From contig NZ_CP135990.1 in NCBI RefSeq assembly GCF_030315915.2, positions 496,001 to 560,000 of the forward strand: a stretch of 64,000 nt of DNA, given 5' to 3'. The notes below the pieces were generated by a model. It was not told the DNA's origin and ran no database searches. It was given only the letters and a program-made list of their open reading frames with translations. Position numbers and translations under genes: made by a program. This stretch comes from Providencia zhijiangensis (GTDB lineage Bacteria > Pseudomonadota > Gammaproteobacteria > Enterobacterales > Enterobacteriaceae). Below, piece after piece: positions 57,570 through 64,000 of the stretch. How positions within the stretch are numbered: position 1 is the first letter of the stretch; each line of letters begins with the position of its first letter.

Positions 57570-58352
57570 ATGTCAACCAAACCTTACCTTCACCCCTCTG
57601 TACTGCCTTTAACAGGTGGAATTAACTTTCGTGATTTAGGGGGAAAAAAGCTTTCCAATGGCGGAAAAATAAAGCCCGGTGTTTTATTTCGTTCTGGGGC
57701 GCTCGACCGATTAACCCAAGATGATGAAAAAGTCTTACAGTCACAAAACCTTTTCCAAATCATCGATTATCGCGATGAAGCTGAAATTTTGGATAAACCA
57801 GATGTGGTGTGGCGTGGCGCTCATTATGTACATGCCCCTGCGAACCCGCTGGCAAAAGAAGTGAGTGCGAATCTTGATAAACTCACCCCAGAAGTACTAG
57901 AACAGTTTGATCCTCAAGCTTTTATGTTTCGCCTCTATGAGTTGCTTCCGTTGAATAATGCCGCTTATCACCAATTAGTGAACATGTTGAAGCAGCCAGA
58001 AAAAGGTGGGCTTGTGCAACACTGTGCTGTGGGTAAAGACCGCACAGGAGTTGGCTCGGCTCTCGTGCTGTTTGCGCTGGGCGCAGATGTGAATACAGTA
58101 ATGGATGATTACCTTTTAACGAACGAGACGTTAGCGCCATTTCGTAATCATTTACTCGAAGAGTTCTCCAAGACCATGAGTGAAAACGTGGTGAAAAAAT
58201 TCGAATATGTATTTTCTGTTCGTGAAGAATTTTTACAAACTGCATTGAAAAGTATAGAAAATAATTATGGCGGTGTGGATAGCTGGCTAGAAAAAGACTT
58301 TGGATTAGATAACGCTCAGCGCAGCGTATTACAAAGTTACTTCCTCGAATAA
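57570..58352 (+). CDS. Tyrosine-protein phosphatase (LipA/PtpB-like)
   Basis: A 260-aa protein of the Y_phosphatase3 family. The N-terminal INFRDLGG motif and the P-loop HCAVGKDRTG (catalytic C152, arginine seven residues later as in HCx5R) are intact, and DYRDEAE is the conserved structural strand. Such enzymes dephosphorylate phosphotyrosine or phosphoinositides; the target here is unknown. ATG 57570 follows AAAAGGGAAAATGT; an in-frame codon at 57513 lies in AT-rich DNA with no support. The gene is absent from this slot in E. coli. Confidence 0.87.
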   Translation: MSTKPYLHPSVLPLTGGINFRDLGGKKLSNGGKIKPGVLFRSGALDRLTQDDEKVLQSQNLFQIIDYRDEAEILDKPDVVWRGAHYVHAPANPLAKEVSANLDKLTPEVLEQFDPQAFMFRLYELLPLNNAAYHQLVNMLKQPEKGGLVQHCAVGKDRTGVGSALVLFALGADVNTVMDDYLLTNETLAPFRNHLLEEFSKTMSENVVKKFEYVFSVREEFLQTALKSIENNYGGVDSWLEKDFGLDNAQRSVLQSYFLE

Positions 58353-58536
58353 ACCTCTGCGGAATTGAAGTTGCAATGCGCCAGTTTTGTTGCAACTTTA
58401 TTTACTTCCAAGAACTATAATATATTCACTTAGCGGCGTAATAATTGCTTATCTTAATAACAGTTAATTAGCTGAATAATAGTTACTTAGTCTACTCATA
58501 GTTAACATACTAATCTCAAACCGTAGGAATTCGCCC

Positions 58537-59067
58537 TTGAGCATTAATGAAATTGTCACGGTCATTACAGAATTCACTCGCGCTCACGAAGTGTGGGCTA
58601 TCCCTATTGTGTTCATTCTTGCGTTTGGCGAGTCCCTCGCTTTCTTATCGTTATTGCTCCCTGCGACCGTTATCTTGCTTGGGCTAGGGGCATTAATTGG
58701 TGAAAGTGAGATTGCCTTTTTCCCGATTTGGTTAGCCGCTGCATTGGGCGCATTTTTCGGGGATTGGGTCTCTTATTGGTTTGGTTTTCACTATAAAGAT
58801 AAAGTTCGTGAAATGTGGCCGATTTCCCGCAACCCTGAAATGGTAGACAAAGGGCATCGCTTCTTTGAGAAGTGGGGTGTTTGGGGTATTTTCTTTGGTC
58901 GGTTTTTCGGGCCACTGAGGGCGGTAGTGCCGCTTGTTGCGGGGATCTGTGAAATGAAGCAGCGACATTTCCAAGTCGCTAACCTAGCCTCAGCGATGAT
59001 TTGGGCGTTTGGCATTTTAGCCCCTGGTGCGCTTGGTTTACGTTGGTTTGCGAGTTGGATGGGATAA
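58537..59067 (+). CDS. DedA-family membrane protein
   Basis: A 176-aa inner-membrane protein of the DedA/SNARE-associated family, now linked to lipid scrambling and proton-dependent homeostasis. GESLAFLSLLLPATVILLGLGAL and the signature FFGRFFGPLRAVVPLVAG with its conserved arginines are clear. It starts with TTG behind TAGGA eight bases away; no nearby ATG gives a full-length protein. It stands alone before rmuC. Confidence 0.88.
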   Translation: MSINEIVTVITEFTRAHEVWAIPIVFILAFGESLAFLSLLLPATVILLGLGALIGESEIAFFPIWLAAALGAFFGDWVSYWFGFHYKDKVREMWPISRNPEMVDKGHRFFEKWGVWGIFFGRFFGPLRAVVPLVAGICEMKQRHFQVANLASAMIWAFGILAPGALGLRWFASWMG

Positions 59068-59172
59068 GCTGCGAAGCCGCTCGCAAAAAGTAGCCGTTGG
59101 GAGATTTACCTCTGGACACTTATACAGTATCCCATTACCTTACTCTAGATTTTAAAAAGTAAGGATTGAGTC

Positions 59173-60528
59173 GTGGATACCTCTCTTTTATATGCAATTA
59201 TTGGCGCCTTGAGCGGCATTTTGGTCGGCGGTTTAGCGGTCTGGTTTTCTATTGTCCAAAAAATAGCGGGAAAAGAGCGAGAGCTACAAGAGGTATACCG
59301 CCAATTGGCGGCGAGCGATGAAAAAAATGTGCATTTAGCGCAGTGGAAAGAGGAATGTGACAGGCTCGATCAGGAGCTACGTACACAGCGGGATATTAAC
59401 CGCGAACAGGAAGCAGAGCTGCGGGAAGTGATGACCCGCTTTGAGCAGACTCAACTCGCCAATGAAGAAAAACAACGGATTTTACAAAACAGCGAGCAGC
59501 GCCTTACCGCTCAGTTCGAAAATTTAGCCAATCGTATTTTTGAGCAGAACGAACGTCGAGCATCCGAACAACATCAGAAAAATTTAATGGCGATGCTGTC
59601 ACCGTTTCGTGAGCAACTTGAAGGGTTTCGCCAGCAAGTACAGCAAAGTTATGGTGAAGAAGCCAAAGAGCGCCATACACTCACTTATGAAATTCGCCAA
59701 TTACAGCAGTTAAATAGCCAAATGACCAAAGAAGCGGTCAATTTAACCCGAGCCCTAAAAGGAGATAATAAAATCCAAGGGAACTGGGGGGAAACGATTT
59801 TAACGCGGATTTTAGAAGTTTCAGGGCTGCGAAAAGGCAGTGAATTTGAAACTCAGGTAAGCATCAATACGGGGTTTAATAGCCGCTATCAACCCGATGT
59901 GATTATCCATCTTCCTGAAGGCAAAGATGTGGTGGTCGATGCGAAAATGTCGCTGGTGGCTTATGAACACTATTTTAATAGCGATGATCCAGAACAGCAG
60001 CAGCAAGGCATCAAGGAGCATGTGGCGTCCATTCGTAACCATATGAAAATGCTCAGTCGCAAAGACTACCATCAGTTACCGGGAGTTCGCTCTTTAGATT
60101 ATGTGCTCATGTTTATTCCGATTGAGCCTGCGTATTTATTAGCATTAAAAGAAGCGCCTGAACTACTTGATGAAGGATTAAAACTGAATATCATGTTGGT
60201 TTGCCCATCCACCTTACTGGTGGCCGTGCGTACCATTAATAATTTGTGGCGCTATGAACGGCAAGAGCAAAATGCTCAAGAAATCGCAGATAGAGCCGCT
60301 AAAATGTACGATAAGCTGCGTTTATTTATCGATGATATGCAAGTATTGGGCTCGAGTTTAGAGAAAGCAAATCATACTTATTCTTCAGCAATGAAGCGCC
60401 TTGCTGAAGGCCGAGGTAATTTGCTTGCTCAAGCGGAAAGTTTTAAAGAGTTAGGTGTGGAAGTTAAGCAATCTATAGACCCTCAGCTAGCTGAGCGGGC
60501 TGACAAGTCTAATTGTGCGGAATCTTAG
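59173..60528 (+). CDS. rmuC: RmuC, DNA recombination limiting protein
   Basis: A 451-aa protein: one N-terminal membrane helix (about 5-28), a long coiled coil (about 30-170), and the conserved RmuC core from LTRALKGDNKIQGNWGE onward (VVVDAKMSL, DYVLMFIPIEPAYLLAL). The core has a nuclease-like fold; RmuC lowers the rate of inversions between repeats in E. coli. It starts GTG at 59173 with AAGGA seven bases ahead. Order before ubiE is as in E. coli. Confidence 0.95.
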   Translation: MDTSLLYAIIGALSGILVGGLAVWFSIVQKIAGKERELQEVYRQLAASDEKNVHLAQWKEECDRLDQELRTQRDINREQEAELREVMTRFEQTQLANEEKQRILQNSEQRLTAQFENLANRIFEQNERRASEQHQKNLMAMLSPFREQLEGFRQQVQQSYGEEAKERHTLTYEIRQLQQLNSQMTKEAVNLTRALKGDNKIQGNWGETILTRILEVSGLRKGSEFETQVSINTGFNSRYQPDVIIHLPEGKDVVVDAKMSLVAYEHYFNSDDPEQQQQGIKEHVASIRNHMKMLSRKDYHQLPGVRSLDYVLMFIPIEPAYLLALKEAPELLDEGLKLNIMLVCPSTLLVAVRTINNLWRYERQEQNAQEIADRAAKMYDKLRLFIDDMQVLGSSLEKANHTYSSAMKRLAEGRGNLLAQAESFKELGVEVKQSIDPQLAERADKSNCAES

Positions 60529-60603
60529 AGTTATAATAGGGTTTTCACTCAAAGGCTGGTACACTTCACAAAAAAGTTTGAACGATTAACAGGCATAATA
60601 GAA

Positions 60604-61359
60604 ATGACCGAACCAACAAAAGAAACCATCGATTTTGGTTTCCGTACTGTAGAGAAAGAAGAAAAAGCTGGCCTAGTCGCAAATGTTTTTCACTCTGTAG
60701 CCTCTAAATATGACCTGATGAATGACTTAATGTCTTTTGGTATTCATCGTATCTGGAAACGTTTCACAATTGAAGCGAGTGGTGTGCGTCGCAATCAACG
60801 CGTACTTGATCTTGCTGGTGGAACTGGTGACCTCACTGCAAAATTCTCTCGCCTTGTGGGTGAAAAAGGTGAAGTGGTTCTCGCAGATATTAACGATTCA
60901 ATGTTAAAAATGGGACGCGAGAAACTGCGCGATTTAGGCATTGTCGGTAATGTTAATTACGTTCAAGCTAACGCAGAAGAGTTGCCATTCCCTGATAACT
61001 ATTTTGACTGTATTACCATCTCTTTTGGTTTACGTAACGTCACCGATAAAGATAAAGCATTACGCTCCATGTTCCGTGTATTGAAGCCGGGTGGACGCCT
61101 ATTAGTGCTTGAGTTCTCTAAACCAATTCTTGAACCACTGAACAAAGCTTACGATGCTTACTCATTCCATATTTTACCGCGTATTGGTCAAGTGATTGTG
61201 AATGATCCTGAAAGCTATCGTTACCTAGCTGAATCTATCCGTATGCACCCAAATCAAGAAACCTTGAAAGGGATGATGGAAAACGCAGGTTTTGAGCAAG
61301 TCTCTTATGACAATATGACCGGTGGTATTGTTGCATTACATAAAGGGTTTAAATTCTAA
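60604..61359 (+). CDS. ubiE: Ubiquinone/menaquinone C-methyltransferase UbiE
   Basis: SAM-dependent methyltransferase of 251 aa acting in ubiquinone (C2) and menaquinone synthesis. [24 protein letters not shown] start, SAM motif [13 protein letters not shown] and the [15 protein letters not shown] segment are typical. It is the first gene of the ubiE-ubiJ-ubiB unit; ubiJ begins one base after its stop. Confidence 0.97.
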   Translation: MTEPTKETIDFGFRTVEKEEKAGLVANVFHSVASKYDLMNDLMSFGIHRIWKRFTIEASGVRRNQRVLDLAGGTGDLTAKFSRLVGEKGEVVLADINDSMLKMGREKLRDLGIVGNVNYVQANAEELPFPDNYFDCITISFGLRNVTDKDKALRSMFRVLKPGGRLLVLEFSKPILEPLNKAYDAYSFHILPRIGQVIVNDPESYRYLAESIRMHPNQETLKGMMENAGFEQVSYDNMTGGIVALHKGFKF

Positions 61360-61360
61360 G

Positions 61361-62014
61361 ATGGAAGCACCATCAGCGCATATTGAAAATCCTAATACTG
61401 TTTTGTATTCCTTGATGACGGCATTAATGGAAACTTCCTTGAACCACATGTTGTTCAAGGAAAAAGTCCTGCAACCTGCAAGAATGCGTTTAGCAGGTAA
61501 AGTGATGGGGATTGAGCTTAAAGAGCTGAATAAAACTCTGACGCTTATTTTTGCTGAAAATCATGTTGATGTATTAAGTGAATGGCAAGAACCTGCAGAT
61601 TGCACTATCAAAACGTCACTGTTTACATTGATTAAGTTGAAAGATAAGCAGCAGCTTTCACAACTCATCAATAATGGTGACATTGTGATTGAAGGCGATA
61701 TGCAAATTGTTCAACACTGGTCTTCATTACTGGATTTAGCTATCTGGAACCCGGCTCATTATTTATCTCCTTATATTGGTGATGTTGCGGCAGAAGGCAT
61801 CAGTAAAGTGTTGGGTAAAGGGGCTTGCCTCGCGTCTCGTTTAGTCAGTCGCCAAAAAACATACGTTAAAGACATTATTCTGGAAGAGTGGAAAATGGCG
61901 CCAAGCCAGCTGGAATTAGTGCATTTTAGCGATGAAGTTGAGCAGGTTTCAAATTCAATGAGTCAGTTAGAACAACGACTCAATCAGTTGGAGGAGAAGA
62001 ATGACTCCCGGTGA
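61361..62014 (+). CDS. ubiJ: Ubiquinone synthesis accessory factor UbiJ
   Basis: An SCP2-domain protein of 217 aa (E. coli UbiJ 201) that binds lipid intermediates and organises the aerobic Ubi complex with UbiK. Conserved parts: [32 protein letters not shown] and [17 protein letters not shown], with a C-terminal coiled coil ([21 protein letters not shown]) suited to pairing with UbiK. ATG 61361 lies directly behind the ubiE stop; a farther upstream codon at 61322 would overlap ubiE. Confidence 0.93.
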   Translation: MEAPSAHIENPNTVLYSLMTALMETSLNHMLFKEKVLQPARMRLAGKVMGIELKELNKTLTLIFAENHVDVLSEWQEPADCTIKTSLFTLIKLKDKQQLSQLINNGDIVIEGDMQIVQHWSSLLDLAIWNPAHYLSPYIGDVAAEGISKVLGKGACLASRLVSRQKTYVKDIILEEWKMAPSQLELVHFSDEVEQVSNSMSQLEQRLNQLEEKNDSR

Positions 62015-63635
62015 AATAAAACGTCTTTACTTCATTATTCGGGTATTTCTCTCTTATGGACTAGATGAGCTGATCCCTAAAATTAAGCTGACATTGCCTT
62101 TAAGAATTGGGCGGTTAGGTTTTTTTTGGATCAAAAACAGACACAAAGATAAAGATCTTGGTGAACGACTGCGCTTAGCATTACAAGAATTAGGGCCGGT
62201 TTGGATCAAATTTGGTCAAATGCTTTCGACTCGCCGAGATTTATTCCCTCCTGCAATTGCTGACCAGCTGTCATTATTACAAGACAAAGTGGCGAGTTTC
62301 GATGGTAAATTAGCCCGTCGTTATATTGAGGAGTCACTCGGTGGTCCATTAGAACAATGGTTTGATAACTTTGATGAGCAAGCTCTTGCCTCTGCGTCGA
62401 TTGCCCAAGTTCATACTGCAACATTAAAAGAAAATGGCAAAGATGTTGTTTTAAAAGTGATTCGCCCAGATATTTTGCCTGTCATCAAAGCGGATATTAA
62501 GCTGATGTACCGTATCGCCAATTGGGTTCCTCTTCTTCCTGATGGACGACGTTTACGCCCTAAAGAAGTCGTGCGTGAGTACGAAAAAACCTTAATTGAT
62601 GAGCTAAATCTTCTTCGCGAATCTGCTAACGCTATCCAGTTACGACGCAACTTTGAAAACAGTTCTATGCTGTATATCCCTGAAGTTTATCCTGATTATT
62701 GCCGTGAAAACGTGATGGTCATGGAGCGTATCTACGGTATTCCTGTTTCAGACATTGCGGCATTAGAAGCGCAAGGCACGAACATGAAGTTGCTGGCAGA
62801 GCGGGGCGTCAAAGTCTTCTTTACCCAGGTATTTCGTGACAGTTTCTTCCACGCAGATATGCACCCGGGCAACATTTTTGTTAGCTACGACCACCCAGAA
62901 GATCCTCTCTATATTGGTATCGACTGTGGGATCGTGGGTTCACTTAACAAAGAAGATAAGCGCTATTTAGCTGAAAACTTTATTGCTTTCTTTAATCGTG
63001 ATTATCGTAAAGTTGCTGAATTGCATGTGGATTCTGGCTGGGTTCCGCCAGATACCAATGTTGAAGATTTTGAGTTTGCTATCCGCACCGTTTGTGAGCC
63101 TATCTTTGAAAAGCCATTAGCTGAGATTTCATTTGGGCATGTGTTATTGAATCTGTTCAATACCGCCCGTCGCTTTAATATGGAAGTTCAGCCGCAATTG
63201 GTGTTATTGCAGAAAACCTTATTGTACGTTGAAGGTTTGGGTCGTCAGTTATACCCGCAGTTGGATTTATGGAAAACAGCAAAACCATTCTTAGAGGATT
63301 GGATCCATAGCCAAGTGGGTATTCCGGCTATCACCAAAGCGTTAAAAGAAAAAGCGCCATATTGGGCGGAGAAAATGCCAGAAATCCCCGATTTGATTTA
63401 TGGGGCATTAAAGCAGCACCGTTTCTTGCAGTCTAATATTGAACAGCTTACACAAGAGTTAAAGCACCAACGCACTAAACAACGTAAATCACAGTACCTA
63501 TTAGGAATTGGGGCAACCTTTATTCTTTGTGGTAGCTTATTCTTTATTTCTGACTTAACCCGAATTGCAGCAGCATTTATGGCTGTAGGTGCATTGTCGT
63601 GGCTTGTAGGTTGGTGTAAAGGAGAGGATAATTAA
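62001..63635 (+). CDS. ubiB: UbiB, ubiquinone biosynthesis kinase-like protein
   Basis: A 544-aa atypical ADCK/ABC1 kinase-like protein. The KxGQ helix ([16 protein letters not shown]), the ADMHPGNIF catalytic-loop equivalent and [10 protein letters not shown] metal motif are present, followed by two C-terminal transmembrane helices (about 500-540). It is required for ubiquinone synthesis and lipid-head handling. GGAGGAG precedes the ATG and the start overlaps ubiJ by 14 bases. Confidence 0.97.
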   Translation: MTPGEIKRLYFIIRVFLSYGLDELIPKIKLTLPLRIGRLGFFWIKNRHKDKDLGERLRLALQELGPVWIKFGQMLSTRRDLFPPAIADQLSLLQDKVASFDGKLARRYIEESLGGPLEQWFDNFDEQALASASIAQVHTATLKENGKDVVLKVIRPDILPVIKADIKLMYRIANWVPLLPDGRRLRPKEVVREYEKTLIDELNLLRESANAIQLRRNFENSSMLYIPEVYPDYCRENVMVMERIYGIPVSDIAALEAQGTNMKLLAERGVKVFFTQVFRDSFFHADMHPGNIFVSYDHPEDPLYIGIDCGIVGSLNKEDKRYLAENFIAFFNRDYRKVAELHVDSGWVPPDTNVEDFEFAIRTVCEPIFEKPLAEISFGHVLLNLFNTARRFNMEVQPQLVLLQKTLLYVEGLGRQLYPQLDLWKTAKPFLEDWIHSQVGIPAITKALKEKAPYWAEKMPEIPDLIYGALKQHRFLQSNIEQLTQELKHQRTKQRKSQYLLGIGATFILCGSLFFISDLTRIAAAFMAVGALSWLVGWCKGEDN

Positions 63636-63748
63636 GTAGACTTTGTTTTGCGACAAGTTTATAAGGCTGTGATCATTTCCGTATTTAGCGTTGGTTGTAT
63701 ATAATAGAGTTAGTTACAATTGATCCCAAAACTATAGAGGTATTAACA

Positions 63749-64000
63749 ATGGAATCAACTTTTGCAATGGCTGCTTTCGGTAGTCCTTGGCAATTAATTA
63801 TCATTGCTTTGCTTATCATTTTAATTTTCGGCACCAAGAAATTACGTTCTTTAGGTTCTGATTTGGGCGAATCACTTAAAGGCTTCAAAAAAGCAATGAG
63901 TGATGATGAAGCTGCAAAAGCGAAAGCAGAGCAAGAGAAGCAAGACGCTGATTTTGCACCAAAAAATATCACTGAACAACAGGCTCCTGAAAAAAAAGAC
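63749..64000 (+). CDS. tatA: TatA, twin-arginine translocase pore subunit (partial, with pro-extension)
   Basis: The first 84 codons of tatA; the end is cut by the window. The TatA helix [19 protein letters not shown] and the amphipathic [16 protein letters not shown] are canonical. E. coli TatA begins MGGISIWQL, whereas this one begins [16 protein letters not shown], a short N-terminal extension. In P. stuartii a near-identical extension (MESTIATAAFG) keeps TatA inactive until the rhomboid protease AarA cuts after Ala8. The same site can be read here as A8-A9, with F5 at P4 and F10 at P2'. AGAGG lies ahead of the ATG. The gene follows ubiB as in E. coli. Confidence 0.95.
   Translation, partial: MESTFAMAAFGSPWQLIIIALLIILIFGTKKLRSLGSDLGESLKGFKKAMSDDEAAKAKAEQEKQDADFAPKNITEQQAPEKKD

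Noticed and set aside
57922-58395. A 157-codon minus-strand ORF opposite the tyrosine phosphatase
   Set aside because: The plus-strand frame holds the intact catalytic motif and family features; the antisense frame has none.

Overview
The window reads as chromosomal DNA of Providencia (Morganellaceae, Gammaproteobacteria), probably not P. stuartii itself. Three things point there. The gene order follows the enterobacterial core (dusA-qorA-dnaB-alr-tyrB-uvrA-ssb; ghxP-yjcE; yigM-metR-metE; udp-rmuC-ubiE-ubiJ-ubiB-tatA) with Morganellaceae-style replacements. The base composition is moderately AT-rich. TatA at the right edge carries the N-terminal pro-extension known from Providencia, where a rhomboid protease removes it. 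I see no rRNA, genuine tRNA, insertion sequence, prophage or CRISPR array.

Left part (1-12.9 kb). The edge is the control end of an RNA-repair locus: rtcR (sigma-54 activator with a CARF-type sensor domain) is divergent from a sigma-54 promoter whose first product is a tRNA-mimicking, Y-RNA-like non-coding RNA. Next comes a 9.7-kb gene for a giant inverse autotransporter adhesin (3237 aa) with about 25 Ig-like domains, part of which is a nearly perfect 624-bp tandem array. Ribonuclease Z (rbn) follows.

Deoxyribose and amine region (12.9-25.2 kb). deoC-deoR is divergent from deoK-deoP-deoX, a compact 2-deoxyribose uptake and catabolism locus. Then come a DUF2750 protein, a YnaI-type mechanosensitive channel, ornithine decarboxylase speC, a nucleoside hydrolase, a DUF6882 protein, dusA and a small lipoprotein.

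Core region (25.2-48.6 kb). qorA, dnaB, an ERIC-like repeat, alr, tyrB, uvrA and ssb (divergent, sharing a LexA box), then ilvBN with a complete attenuator leader peptide (ivbL). An XRE-cupin regulator is divergent from an MFS exporter. An orphan ArnT-like glycosyltransferase, the PurR-box-controlled guanine/hypoxanthine permease ghxP, yjcE, yigM, metR (overlapping yigM tail to tail) and metE with tandem MetJ boxes complete it.

Tetronate cluster (48.6-56.3 kb). After yidB lies a seven-gene sugar-acid locus (ltnD-otnK-otnC-otnI-ygbI-like regulator-denD-GntP permease), expected to take L-threonate, D-threonate and D-erythronate to dihydroxyacetone phosphate. A helically phased direct-repeat array sits just upstream of its first gene.

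Right end (56.3-64 kb). udp, a tyrosine phosphatase, a DedA protein, rmuC, the ubiquinone genes ubiE-ubiJ-ubiB and the start of tatA. A theme across the window is salvage of nucleosides and their sugars: deoCKPX, the nucleoside hydrolase, udp and ghxP.
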